DNA of 19,920 nt from Syntrophomonadaceae bacterium (GCA_007126465.1 SLBE01000233.1:1-19920); one strand, 5' to 3'; shown: positions 1 to 6,497, numbered from the stretch's first letter. The notes: generated by a model from the letters alone, not told the origin. Numbers and translations: made by a program.

Positions 1-290
1 CAAAAAACAACAGGATTGTTGTAGGCAGTGACAAAGAAACTCAGTGCAGTGGGCTGTTGGCGGAGGATGTTAATTTTATATCGGGTAATGCACCCGAGTC
101 ACCATTAGCACTAGATGTAAAGGTTCGTTATAAGGCCAGCCCTGTTTCCGCTACTATTTATCCTCCTGAGAATAATATCGTAAAAGTTATTTTCGAGCAT
201 AAACAGAAAGCGGTAACTCCCGGCCAGTCGGCGGTATTTTACCTGGGCGATGAAGTTATCGGTGGCGGTATTATAATAAACAGCTTATAA
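1..290 (+). CDS. mnmA: tRNA-specific 2-thiouridylase MnmA, C-terminal fragment
   Basis: This is the 3' end of a gene whose start lies before the window. The reading frame is open from base 3 and stops with TAA at 288-290. The visible residues (NRIVVGS near the start, then GLLAEDVN, then a beta-rich tail with PGQSAVFY and GGGII) match the C-terminal beta-barrel of MnmA/TrmU. MnmA is the cytoplasmic ATP-dependent enzyme that thiolates U34 of Lys, Glu and Gln tRNAs using sulfur relayed from a cysteine desulfurase. The catalytic PP-loop and cysteines lie upstream and are not visible. The internal TTG at 57 should not be taken as a start because homology continues before it. The next gene is on the opposite strand, so mnmA closes its operon here unless something was lost in the 178-base gap that follows. 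Confidence 0.88.
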   Translation, partial: KNNRIVVGSDKETQCSGLLAEDVNFISGNAPESPLALDVKVRYKASPVSATIYPPENNIVKVIFEHKQKAVTPGQSAVFYLGDEVIGGGIIINSL

Positions 291-308
291 GATTGCCACA
301 GCTATTAA

Positions 309-395
309 CCTGGTCAAGGTGGCCTGGAGCAACTTGTGGATGAAAAGGTTTTATTACGATCCGATGTAGTGGCTCTGGAGGGTGATGACATATAA
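309..395 (+). pseudogene. Possible coding remnant or tiny ORF after mnmA
   Basis: In the same frame as mnmA, after two stops (288-290 and 306-308), 28 codons stay open to TAA at 393-395. They read PGQGGLEQLVDEKVLL and then RSDVVALEGDDI. The composition looks protein-like. An in-frame GTG at 336 has GGAG a few bases upstream, which would give a 19-residue peptide. It could be the decayed tail of a gene that followed mnmA; PRC-barrel proteins occur near mnmA in some Firmicutes, but the resemblance is too short to claim. Chance is a real alternative. Confidence 0.15.
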
Positions 396-467
396 AAGCA
401 TCCAGCCTTTTCTAATTCGCAAATAGCACTTATTTTAGAAGTGTTACCCGGTGTATTTCTTGGTTTG

Positions 468-1682
468 TTAATATGATGGTTTAGAAAAAATGCTTTTAAG
501 TTTAACCAGAAACCCTTTTTCTTTTTCGGTGGGCTGTTTAAATTCTTCCGGAAGTGGAATAAGCTTTTCAGCTATTGCAATAATACAGCGTGAAGCAGGG
601 GAAAGCGGGTTATAAAAAACTATTGGTTTAAAATTCTTCACAGATTTGGTCAGGTTATTGTCTCTTACAATATGACCCAAGGTTTTTGGTTTTATGTTAA
701 GGAAGCGACTTGACACATCTGTTAACTTTGCAGAAACCTGCCTTGCTTCCGTAAAATCTTCGACGAGGTTGAAAACCATTTTTATATCCGGTTGTACTTC
801 TTTCGTGCTCAAGACTTTAATGATTGCATAAGCGTCAGAGATTGAATGCGGTTCCGGGGTAACTATCACAACAACTTCATCTGCGGCGAGACAGAAGTCA
901 ACTACATTGCGCGAAATGCCGGAACCGGTGTCGATCAAAATTACATCAGCTAATTCTTCAAGAGGTTTAAGCATGCTTACTATCCTACCCAGTTCCTCAG
1001 AAGGTAATTCAGCGAGGGTTTGCAGACCGGATCCTCCGGGGATAACGCGGATTCCTTCCGGTCCTTCCACCACAATGTCCAGCAAACTTAAATCATGGTC
1101 ATCCATTAAAGTATTTATGTTGCTTTTACAACGTAAGCCCAGCAATACGTCTACATTTGCTGTGCCCAAATCAGCATCAATGATATAAACATTTAGCCCG
1201 CGCTGGGCCAAAGCGATAGCGCTGTTAATAACAAAGTTGGTTTTTCCCGTTCCGCCTTTACCGCTGGTTACGGCAATTACTTTCGGCTGTCTTGAGGAAG
1301 GCTGCTCAATACTCGGTTCTTTTTCTTTACCCTTGGCTTCATTAAGATCTTTACTGTCAGGCAGAGTTGGCTCTCCAGATGGCTTCTGTAGTGGTGAGGG
1401 TTCCTGTAACTGGGATATCATTTCCTTGACCGGTTTGCCGGGTTTGAAAACTGGTACTTTGGTTTCAGGAATAGTTATAAGTTCTGATGTATGCATGTTT
1501 TTTACTTTTCTTGCAGCCCTGGTTCGGGTTTCAAAGGTGCCGAAACCTTTCAAGCTGACTTTTTTACCTTTTGATAGAGTATCTTCTATTGAACTTAGCA
1601 TTGTATCAATAACCTGCCTTGCATCTTTTTTTGATAAAGCAGTTTTTTCTGCAGTCAGGGCAGCTAATTCTTGTTTATTCAT
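468..1682 (-). CDS. HU-type DNA-binding domain fused to FlhG/MinD-type P-loop ATPase
   Basis: A 404-residue protein with two domains. Residues 1-92 are an HU/IHF fold: MNKQELA start, helical region, GFGTFE at 46-51, arm starting RAARKVKN at 55-62, and the closing PVFKPGK at 77-83. Residues 93-133 are a Pro/Glu/Lys-rich linker. Residues 134-380 are a ParA/MinD-superfamily ATPase with deviant Walker A GKGGTGKT (141-148), switch region DADLGTANVDVLLG (169-182) and Walker B VILIDTGSG (247-255). The wording after Walker B (DTGSGISRNVVDF, TPEPHSISDAYA) is that of FlhG/YlxH rather than classical MinD. The tail GFLVKLKSIFSK (390-401) looks like a membrane-targeting amphipathic helix. The chosen ATG at 1682 lies 12 bases after GGAGG; a TTG at 1715 is in frame but would put that ribosome site inside the gene. 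FlhG controls flagellar number and place in other bacteria. Here no flhF is adjacent. The joint HU-FlhG role is inferred. Confidence 0.85.
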   Translation of the reverse strand: MNKQELAALTAEKTALSKKDARQVIDTMLSSIEDTLSKGKKVSLKGFGTFETRTRAARKVKNMHTSELITIPETKVPVFKPGKPVKEMISQLQEPSPLQKPSGEPTLPDSKDLNEAKGKEKEPSIEQPSSRQPKVIAVTSGKGGTGKTNFVINSAIALAQRGLNVYIIDADLGTANVDVLLGLRCKSNINTLMDDHDLSLLDIVVEGPEGIRVIPGGSGLQTLAELPSEELGRIVSMLKPLEELADVILIDTGSGISRNVVDFCLAADEVVVIVTPEPHSISDAYAIIKVLSTKEVQPDIKMVFNLVEDFTEARQVSAKLTDVSSRFLNIKPKTLGHIVRDNNLTKSVKNFKPIVFYNPLSPASRCIIAIAEKLIPLPEEFKQPTEKEKGFLVKLKSIFSKPSY

Positions 1683-1718
1683 TGCGGGTGTAAACCTCCG
1701 ACGATCATATAGCAAAAT

Positions 1719-1724
1719 ATTATA
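1719..1724 (-). promoter_or_regulatory. Possible -10 box for the HU-FlhG gene
   Basis: The minus strand carries a perfect TATAAT 36 bases upstream of the ATG at 1682, which would give a leader of about 30 bases. No good -35 is seen at the usual distance (AAAAAT at 17 bases), so this rests on one hexamer in an AT-rich stretch. Confidence 0.3.
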
Positions 1725-1783
1725 AAGTTATTCCACAAGCTATTTTTTTTTCCTGCAGTCAAAGCTGCCAACTTAAGGTAACT

Positions 1784-1814
1784 AACTTGCTTTTATAAAC
1801 AAAATCGGCAAGTT
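1784..1814. promoter_or_regulatory. Inverted repeat between divergent genes
   Basis: AACTTGC (1784-1790) and GCAAGTT (1808-1814) form a perfect 7-base inverted repeat with a 17-base AT-rich spacer. Half-site starts are 24 bases apart, a little over two helical turns. It lies midway between the HU-FlhG and RodZ-like genes, upstream of both probable promoters. It could bind a dimer or a pair of dimers; the regulator is unknown. Confidence 0.3.
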
Positions 1815-1832
1815 CAGCAGGATATTAATACC

Positions 1833-1861
1833 TTGACAGGAAAATAACGCATATCAAGATT
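1833..1861 (+). promoter_or_regulatory. Possible sigma-A promoter for the RodZ-like gene
   Basis: TTGACA at 1833-1838 is a perfect -35 hexamer. At a 17-base spacing lies AAGATT (1856-1861), a poor -10 with three matches. Predicted transcription start would be about 40 bases before the ribosome binding site. The -35 is convincing, the -10 is not. Confidence 0.35.
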
Positions 1862-1920
1862 AATTTAAAACTTAAAAATTAGTTCTTCCTGCCGAAGATA
1901 GTGATAGAGGGGTGATACAA

Positions 1921-2730
1921 TTGCCGGGACTTGGTAGTAAACTGCGAATAAAAAGATTAGCTCTGGGATTATCATTAAAAGATGTTTCCAGGAAAACCAG
2001 GATAAAGCAAAAAGAGCTGGAAGCACTTGAAGAAGAAGAAATACTTAAGTTTAAAGACAAAGAAAGTGCCCTGGATCATGTCAAAACTTATTCAGCTGCT
2101 CTCGGTCTTGAGCGTAGTGAAATCCTTACTGATTTTGAATACCTGTGGTCAGACTCCACTACTGCTAACGCATATATGCAGCAGCAGCATAAACGGGAAA
2201 ACAGGTTTGCAGCTTTTAGGGAACAAAAGCTTTTAGGTTATGGAGCTGCTGTTGCAGCAGCAGCTATTTTTTTGTCAGTTGGTGGCTATGTGTTCTGGAA
2301 TAATTTTTATGATTCCCGTGACCCTGAGCAGTATCATGCTACATCTGCCGGTGAAGTGACCTCTGAAGAAACAGCGGTTGCAGACCCGGAAGTAAACGAT
2401 GTGGAAGATGTGTCTGCTCCTCAAGAAGAGCCTTCTAACAACAATGATCAAGAGGAGATTAGTTTCTTAGCTGATGCTGAGGATGATGAGGTTGTTGATA
2501 CGACAAGTGAACTTGACGAAGATGTCCCGGAAGAACCTGTGTTTGATGAAGAAGCTGAAAAAGAGGAACAGCAGGTTCCTGGTTATGGTGAAGAGGGGCT
2601 TCCTCAAACAGGCGGTCTTGCTTACCTGATCTGGTTTGGACTACTTACTTTCATTATTGGTCTGGCTCTTTTCCTGCCCGTACTGTTATTTAAAAAAGAC
2701 TATGATCCAGTTCTGGGGCCACCTTACTAA
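1921..2730 (+). CDS. RodZ-like membrane HTH protein with LPXTG-like C-terminus
   Basis: A 269-residue protein. Residues 1-70 are an HTH_25/RodZ-type domain (MPGLGSKLRIKRLALGLSLK start, recognition region around TRIKQKELEALEEEE, then the YSAALGL helix). A first membrane segment lies at about 105-126, followed by a very acidic, probably disordered stretch (131-226). Then come LPQTG (227-231), a second hydrophobic segment (233-257) and KKDYDPVLGPPY. The TTG at 1921 was chosen because AGGGG ends 8 bases upstream; the in-frame GTG at 1912 overlaps that site. RodZ links the MreB cytoskeleton to the membrane in rod-shaped bacteria. Here the outer part lacks the usual RodZ beta domain and instead ends like a sortase substrate (LPXTG, hydrophobic stretch, positive charges). 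The tail after KK is 10 residues, somewhat long for a sorting signal. No sortase gene is in the window. Function inferred. Confidence 0.75.
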   Translation: MPGLGSKLRIKRLALGLSLKDVSRKTRIKQKELEALEEEEILKFKDKESALDHVKTYSAALGLERSEILTDFEYLWSDSTTANAYMQQQHKRENRFAAFREQKLLGYGAAVAAAAIFLSVGGYVFWNNFYDSRDPEQYHATSAGEVTSEETAVADPEVNDVEDVSAPQEEPSNNNDQEEISFLADAEDDEVVDTTSELDEDVPEEPVFDEEAEKEEQQVPGYGEEGLPQTGGLAYLIWFGLLTFIIGLALFLPVLLFKKDYDPVLGPPY

Positions 2731-2764
2731 GATTTATCTGCAAATTATGAATAAGAAAGTTGTT

Positions 2765-2803
2765 AAACTGGTCCTGCAATTAAACGCAGGACCAGTTTTT
2801 TTT
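2765..2803 (+). terminator. Rho-independent terminator after the RodZ-like gene
   Basis: A perfect 13-base stem: AAACTGGTCCTGC (2765-2777) pairs with GCAGGACCAGTTT (2786-2798) across an 8-base loop, and the right arm runs into a stretch of eight T. It separates the RodZ-like gene from csrA. Confidence 0.93.
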
Positions 2804-2841
2804 ATTCCGGTAGCAGGGAATATTAAGTAAAATGCGAAAAG

Positions 2842-2847
2842 TATTAT
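2842..2847 (+). promoter_or_regulatory. Possible -10 box upstream of csrA
   Basis: TATTAT matches TATAAT at five of six bases and lies 45 bases before the csrA start, just after the terminator. csrA needs its own promoter given that terminator, but no -35 can be recognised at 16-18 bases. Confidence 0.25.
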
Positions 2848-2891
2848 AGAGCATGGACAGTGACGTGCTGTGAAAGGAAGGTTACGCTTAA

Positions 2892-3167
2892 ATGTTAGTA
2901 TTGTCGAGAAAAACTGATCAAAGTATTATGATTGGTGACGATATTGAAATAGTCGTTTCTTCAATAGATGGCAACTCTGTGCGAATTGGCATCAAAGCTC
3001 CCAGGGATCTGAAAATATTACGTAAAGAAACTTTTGAAGAAGTCCGTCAGGAAAACATTAAAGCTGTTCAGGCTGCCTCAAAATACAACCAGGATATAAG
3101 TAAAATACTGCCTCGAAAAGCAGAGACTAAAGACAATGCGGAGGATGAAGAAGGCAAGCTTGATTAG
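2892..3167 (+). CDS. csrA: Carbon storage regulator CsrA
   Basis: A 91-residue protein with the whole CsrA core: MLVLSRK start, MIGDDIEI, VRIGIKAPRD, and R44 in ILRKETFEEV. Leu4 and Arg44, the main RNA-contact residues of the family, are both present. CsrA dimers bind GGA-containing hairpins in 5' leaders and block ribosomes; in Gram-positive bacteria the best known target is flagellin mRNA, with FliW as antagonist. The protein is longer than the usual 60-80 residues because of a charged tail (about residues 68-91, ending EDEEGKLD). GGAAGG lies about 11 bases before the ATG. flaG follows after 60 bases, the order often seen in flagellar clusters (fliW-csrA-flaG), but no fliW is in this window. 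Confidence 0.96.
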   Translation: MLVLSRKTDQSIMIGDDIEIVVSSIDGNSVRIGIKAPRDLKILRKETFEEVRQENIKAVQAASKYNQDISKILPRKAETKDNAEDEEGKLD

Positions 3168-3227
3168 CTTGATAGCTGATGCTACTATTATACTGTATTT
3201 GGTTGATTCAAGCTGGAGGTAAAAGCC

Positions 3228-3611
3228 ATGAAAATTGATGGTATTGACCCACTTTTATTAAATCGAATTAAAGAGCAAACAGACCGTCTGGAAGTGCAAA
3301 AATCTGAAACTGTATTTCCGGATAACAGGACAAAAAGAGAAAGCGGGCGCTACAAGGGGCAGGCAGCAAAACCAATAGAACCAGATTATAATAAAAGGGT
3401 AGAGCAAGCTTTGCGCCAGTTAAACCAAAGAGCAGAGGAAGATAACCTGGATGTTCGATTTAACCTGAGAAAAGAAAAAAATTATTGGCACATAGAGGTT
3501 TTTGATCGGGGCAGCAGCGAAGTTATCCGGGCAATACCTACTGACAGGGCTTTTGAAGTCCTTTCAAGGATACAGGGTTTATTTGGGCTTATGCTAGATG
3601 AAAAAAGATAA
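3228..3611 (+). CDS. flaG: FlaG family flagellar protein
   Basis: A 127-residue protein. The first 60 residues are variable and charged. The C-terminal part has the FlaG pattern: an amphipathic helix (NKRVEQALRQLNQ), a strand pair with LDVRFNL and WHIEVFDRGSSEVIRAIPTD (the D..T/S.EVIR.IP signature), then a helix ending in LFGLMLDEKR. FlaG proteins sit in flagellar operons near flagellin and fliD and influence filament length in some species; the mechanism is unclear. TGGAGG lies 9 bases before the ATG. It follows csrA with 60 bases between and is probably cotranscribed. fliD and fliS, the usual next genes, are absent here, so the cluster is interrupted. Confidence 0.85.
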   Translation: MKIDGIDPLLLNRIKEQTDRLEVQKSETVFPDNRTKRESGRYKGQAAKPIEPDYNKRVEQALRQLNQRAEEDNLDVRFNLRKEKNYWHIEVFDRGSSEVIRAIPTDRAFEVLSRIQGLFGLMLDEKR

Positions 3612-3644
3612 GTTGACAGCTGCAGGATGAATATGACATTAATA

Positions 3645-3706
3645 TGTTAGTTTTTTTAACAAAGTGAGTTTATTTTTTTTTGACTCTTCAGTTAGTGACA
3701 ACTAAC
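3645..3706. promoter_or_regulatory. Two palindromes upstream of the CoA-transferase gene
   Basis: In the 281-base gap between flaG and the CoA-transferase gene lie TGTTA-N7-TAACA (3645-3661, the spacer being G and then T's) and GTTAGT-GACA-ACTAAC (3691-3706). They share the GTTAG core and lie 46 bases apart, which suggests paired operator sites for one regulator. The first is too weak a hairpin for a good terminator. A GCATC-AGCG-GATGC hairpin follows at 3723-3736. No convincing promoter was identified nearby. Confidence 0.3.
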
Positions 3707-3892
3707 AAAGTTCAAGTATGCTAGCATCAGCGGATGCCAGTCAAAAGATGAAATAATTGACCGGTAAACATGCCACTATATGGATAAAAAGTAATTTGCC
3801 AATATCAATATTTGATAAGTGCAAGTATTTTTTTAAGGGGAAATATAGTAAAATAGTCAAAGTAGAATTTTTCAAGGAGGCCTGATCATTTT

Positions 3893-5377
3893 ATGAGTCC
3901 AATATATTTCCCAAGGATATCTGCAGAAGAAGCTGCTTCAATGATTGAGCACGGGCAGACCGTTGCATTCAGTGGATTTACTGCCGCCGGAGCAGCCAAG
4001 GCTGTGCCGAGGGCTCTGGCACGCCATGCCAAAGAGCTGCATGCCAGGGGTGAACCTTTTAAACTAAATGTTCTATCAGGTGCTTCCACCGGGAAGCTTG
4101 ATGATATTTTGGCTGAAGCCGAAGCTATAGCCTGGCGCGCTCCCTATCAATCTTCAAAAGTACTTCGAAAACAAATCAATGAACAAAAAGTAGAATTTAC
4201 TGATATGCATCTGTCCCACCTGCCCCAGGCAATTCAATTCGGGTTTTTAGGAAATATCGATTGGGCAGTGGTAGAGGCTGCAGAAATTACTTCTGATGGA
4301 AGGATATACCTGCCTGCCTCGATTGGAGCATCGCCTACCTTTCTTCGATCAGCCGAGAAGGTAATTATTGAATTAAACCGGTATCATTCCGTTCGTCTAA
4401 GTGAAATGGCTGATGTAACTATTATCCCGCCGCCACCACATCGCAGCCCTATTCCCATTTACCATCCTTTAAACAAGATCGGTCTTCCCTATGCTTCTGT
4501 TGATCCAAAGAAGATTGTAGCGGTAATAGACAATAATGAACCTGATGGTATCGCACCGCTGGGGGCTCCGGATGAAATTAGCAGGAAAATTGCCCACCAG
4601 GTTGTTGACTTTTTACTTGATGAAATGCGATCAGGGCGAATACCATCTGAGTTTTTACCTTTACAGGCCGGAGTAGGTAATATAGCTAATGCCGTTATGT
4701 CTTTCCTGGGGGATGACCCTGATGTGCCGGATTTCTATATGTATACTGAAGTATTTCAGGATTCCCTCCTGGACTTGATGGAGCAGGGCCATCTTCTTGG
4801 CGCCAGCACCTGCAGCTTGACTGTTTCCGACGATAATTTACAGCGGATTTACAACAACATGGACTTTTTTACGCCGAGGATTGTCATGCGACCCCAGGAA
4901 CTGTCAAATAACCCTGGCGTTATACGCAGGTTGGGAGTTATTGCAATAAACACAGCGATGGAATTTGACCTGAACGGTCATGCCAATTCCACTCACGTTT
5001 GTGGAACAGACATAATGAATGGGATCGGAGGCAGCGGTGACTTTACCCGTAATGCTTATCTCTCAATATTCATGTCACCTTCTACCAAGAAAGATGGTCG
5101 CATCTCTACCGTTGTGCCTATGGTCAGTCATCCTGATCATAGTGAACATTCAGTCCAGATCGTAGTCACGGAACAGGGACTGGCTGATTTGCGCAGCCTG
5201 GGACCCAAAGAAAAGGCAAAAAAAATTATTGATAACTGTGCGCATCCCGATTATCGGGACTATTTGCATCGTTATATTGCGGAGTCACCCTCCGGTCATA
5301 TATCCCAGAGTTTGCGTAACAGCTACGATTTACACAACAGCTTGCTGGAGAATGGAACCATGAAATTCTGGGAATAG
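3893..5377 (+). CDS. Acetyl-CoA hydrolase/transferase family protein (succinyl-CoA:acetate CoA-transferase type)
   Basis: A 494-residue protein matching the Cat1/AarC/Ach1 family in length and motifs. It moves CoA between acyl groups, typically succinyl-CoA and acetate, through a glutamyl-CoA enzyme intermediate in the cytoplasm. The catalytic glutamate is probably E286 in YTEVFQD. Glycine-rich CoA-binding elements are seen as GVGNIANAV (260-268) and NGIGGSGDFTRNA (376-388). The N-terminal half has VAFSGFT (24-30) and the LSGASTG loop (61-67). AAGGAGG lies about 12 bases before the ATG. The gene has a long upstream region with two palindromes, so it may be regulated on its own. An XdhC-type gene follows after 32 bases. 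Exact acyl substrates (succinate, propionate, butyrate) cannot be read from sequence. In an anaerobe it would fit acetate or short-chain acid metabolism. Confidence 0.88.
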   Translation: MSPIYFPRISAEEAASMIEHGQTVAFSGFTAAGAAKAVPRALARHAKELHARGEPFKLNVLSGASTGKLDDILAEAEAIAWRAPYQSSKVLRKQINEQKVEFTDMHLSHLPQAIQFGFLGNIDWAVVEAAEITSDGRIYLPASIGASPTFLRSAEKVIIELNRYHSVRLSEMADVTIIPPPPHRSPIPIYHPLNKIGLPYASVDPKKIVAVIDNNEPDGIAPLGAPDEISRKIAHQVVDFLLDEMRSGRIPSEFLPLQAGVGNIANAVMSFLGDDPDVPDFYMYTEVFQDSLLDLMEQGHLLGASTCSLTVSDDNLQRIYNNMDFFTPRIVMRPQELSNNPGVIRRLGVIAINTAMEFDLNGHANSTHVCGTDIMNGIGGSGDFTRNAYLSIFMSPSTKKDGRISTVVPMVSHPDHSEHSVQIVVTEQGLADLRSLGPKEKAKKIIDNCAHPDYRDYLHRYIAESPSGHISQSLRNSYDLHNSLLENGTMKFWE

Positions 5378-5409
5378 CTTTTTACTAATATAAAGTGCGG
5401 AGGTTTTTT

Positions 5410-6477
5410 ATGGCAGTATACAGCAGAATCGCTGAAGAAATTGCCGCCGGCAGGAAAACAGCCCTTGCTACAGTAATTGAATCCCTGGACAGCCCTGATT
5501 TAGTCGGTGGCAAATTAATTATCAGTGAAGGCGAAACTCTTTATAATAGTTTTGAAGAAAACAGATATGACAAGATAGAGGCAGCAGCACTGGAACAATT
5601 TGATAAAGGCCAAAGTGCTGCAGTTGATTTACATCTTAAGCAGGATAAATACTGCCGACTCTTCGTTCATATCTACAATCCTTCACCCCGCCTGATAATT
5701 TTAGGAGGTGGCCATGTCGGTCAGGCACTGTGTAAAATGGCGTCACTTCTTGATTTTGAAATTGTCATAATCGATGATCGGCCCTCCTTCGCCAATAAGA
5801 CGGTTCATCCGGAAGCAGATCATATTATTTGTGAACCTTTTGAAAAAGGTCTTGACCTGACAGAACCTTCTCCCTCTGACTATATTGTTATTGTTACCAG
5901 GGGGCACCGGCATGACCGCCTGTGCCTGGAAAAAGCATTATCAAGGCAGTTTGCTTACCTGGGTATGATTGGCAGCAAGAAACGGGTTAAAACTCAGCTG
6001 AAAGAACTGGCCGAAGCAGGTTATTCGATAGAACAGCTGGAATCTATATATTCTCCAATAGGGCTGCCGATTGGTGCTGTTACTGAAACTGAAATAGCGC
6101 TCAGCATCCTGGCAGAAGTAACCAGGGTGCGGCGCAGCGAGAACAGGGGAGAAGAAGTGCAGGAAAAGGTTATGCGTGAACTTCTTGCTCTTGAGAACCA
6201 TGGTGCCCCGGCAGTTCTGGCCACTATTATCGAAGCAAGGGGTTCAACGCCCCGCAAAAAAGGATCCCAGATGATCATTTATCCTGATGGACAGCTAATC
6301 GGGACTATCGGTGGCGGCTGTGCTGAAGCCGATGTTCGCCGTGAGGCGATGCTATGCCTGGACAGGGGCAAATCAGAACTGATCAGGCTTGATCTTGATG
6401 CGGATGCTGCTGCTGAGCAGGGCATGGCCTGTGGAGGAAAAATGGAAATTTTCCTTGAACTATTACCTGTTCAATAA
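5410..6477 (+). CDS. XdhC/CoxI family protein with rearranged domain order
   Basis: A 355-residue protein. XdhC proteins bind molybdenum cofactor and help insert it, with its terminal sulfido group, into xanthine-dehydrogenase-type enzymes. Usual order is CoxI domain, then Rossmann domain. Here residues 96-240 are the Rossmann part (LIILGGGHVGQALCKMA, DDRPSFAN, VTRGHRHD, YLGMIGSKKR, PIGLPIGA-TETEIALSILAE) and residues 258-355 are a full CoxI domain (ATIIEARGSTPRKKGSQM, IGTIGGGCAEADV, GMACGG at 338-343). The first 90 residues resemble a worn copy of the CoxI domain (ALATVIES...GGKLIISEG) without the GGGC and GMxCGG cysteine motifs. ATG 5410 was chosen because GCGGAGG ends 6 bases upstream; the GTG at 5395 precedes that site. 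It likely shares an operon with the CoA-transferase. No molybdenum hydroxylase gene is in the window. Confidence 0.85.
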   Translation: MAVYSRIAEEIAAGRKTALATVIESLDSPDLVGGKLIISEGETLYNSFEENRYDKIEAAALEQFDKGQSAAVDLHLKQDKYCRLFVHIYNPSPRLIILGGGHVGQALCKMASLLDFEIVIIDDRPSFANKTVHPEADHIICEPFEKGLDLTEPSPSDYIVIVTRGHRHDRLCLEKALSRQFAYLGMIGSKKRVKTQLKELAEAGYSIEQLESIYSPIGLPIGAVTETEIALSILAEVTRVRRSENRGEEVQEKVMRELLALENHGAPAVLATIIEARGSTPRKKGSQMIIYPDGQLIGTIGGGCAEADVRREAMLCLDRGKSELIRLDLDADAAAEQGMACGGKMEIFLELLPVQ

Positions 6478-6497
6478 TATTAGGTGGTGTAATCGTA

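Noticed and set aside
424..446. TAGCACTT-N7-AAGTGTTA hairpin as terminator of the HU-FlhG gene
   Set aside because: On the minus strand the stem has a C-A mismatch and no T-run follows, so termination is not supported.
1683..1715. TTG start at 1715 for the HU-FlhG gene
   Set aside because: It would place the GGAGG at 1695-1699 inside the coding region and add residues not found in HU proteins; ATG 1682 begins at the classic MNKQEL.
907..1725. Two plus-strand ORFs opposite the HU-FlhG gene
   Set aside because: They are antisense shadows: composition is low-complexity Ser/Leu/Pro, no known motif, while the minus strand encodes two clear domains across the same bases.
5395..5409. GTG start for the XdhC-family gene
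   Set aside because: Its first codons are themselves the GCGGAGG ribosome site for ATG 5410.
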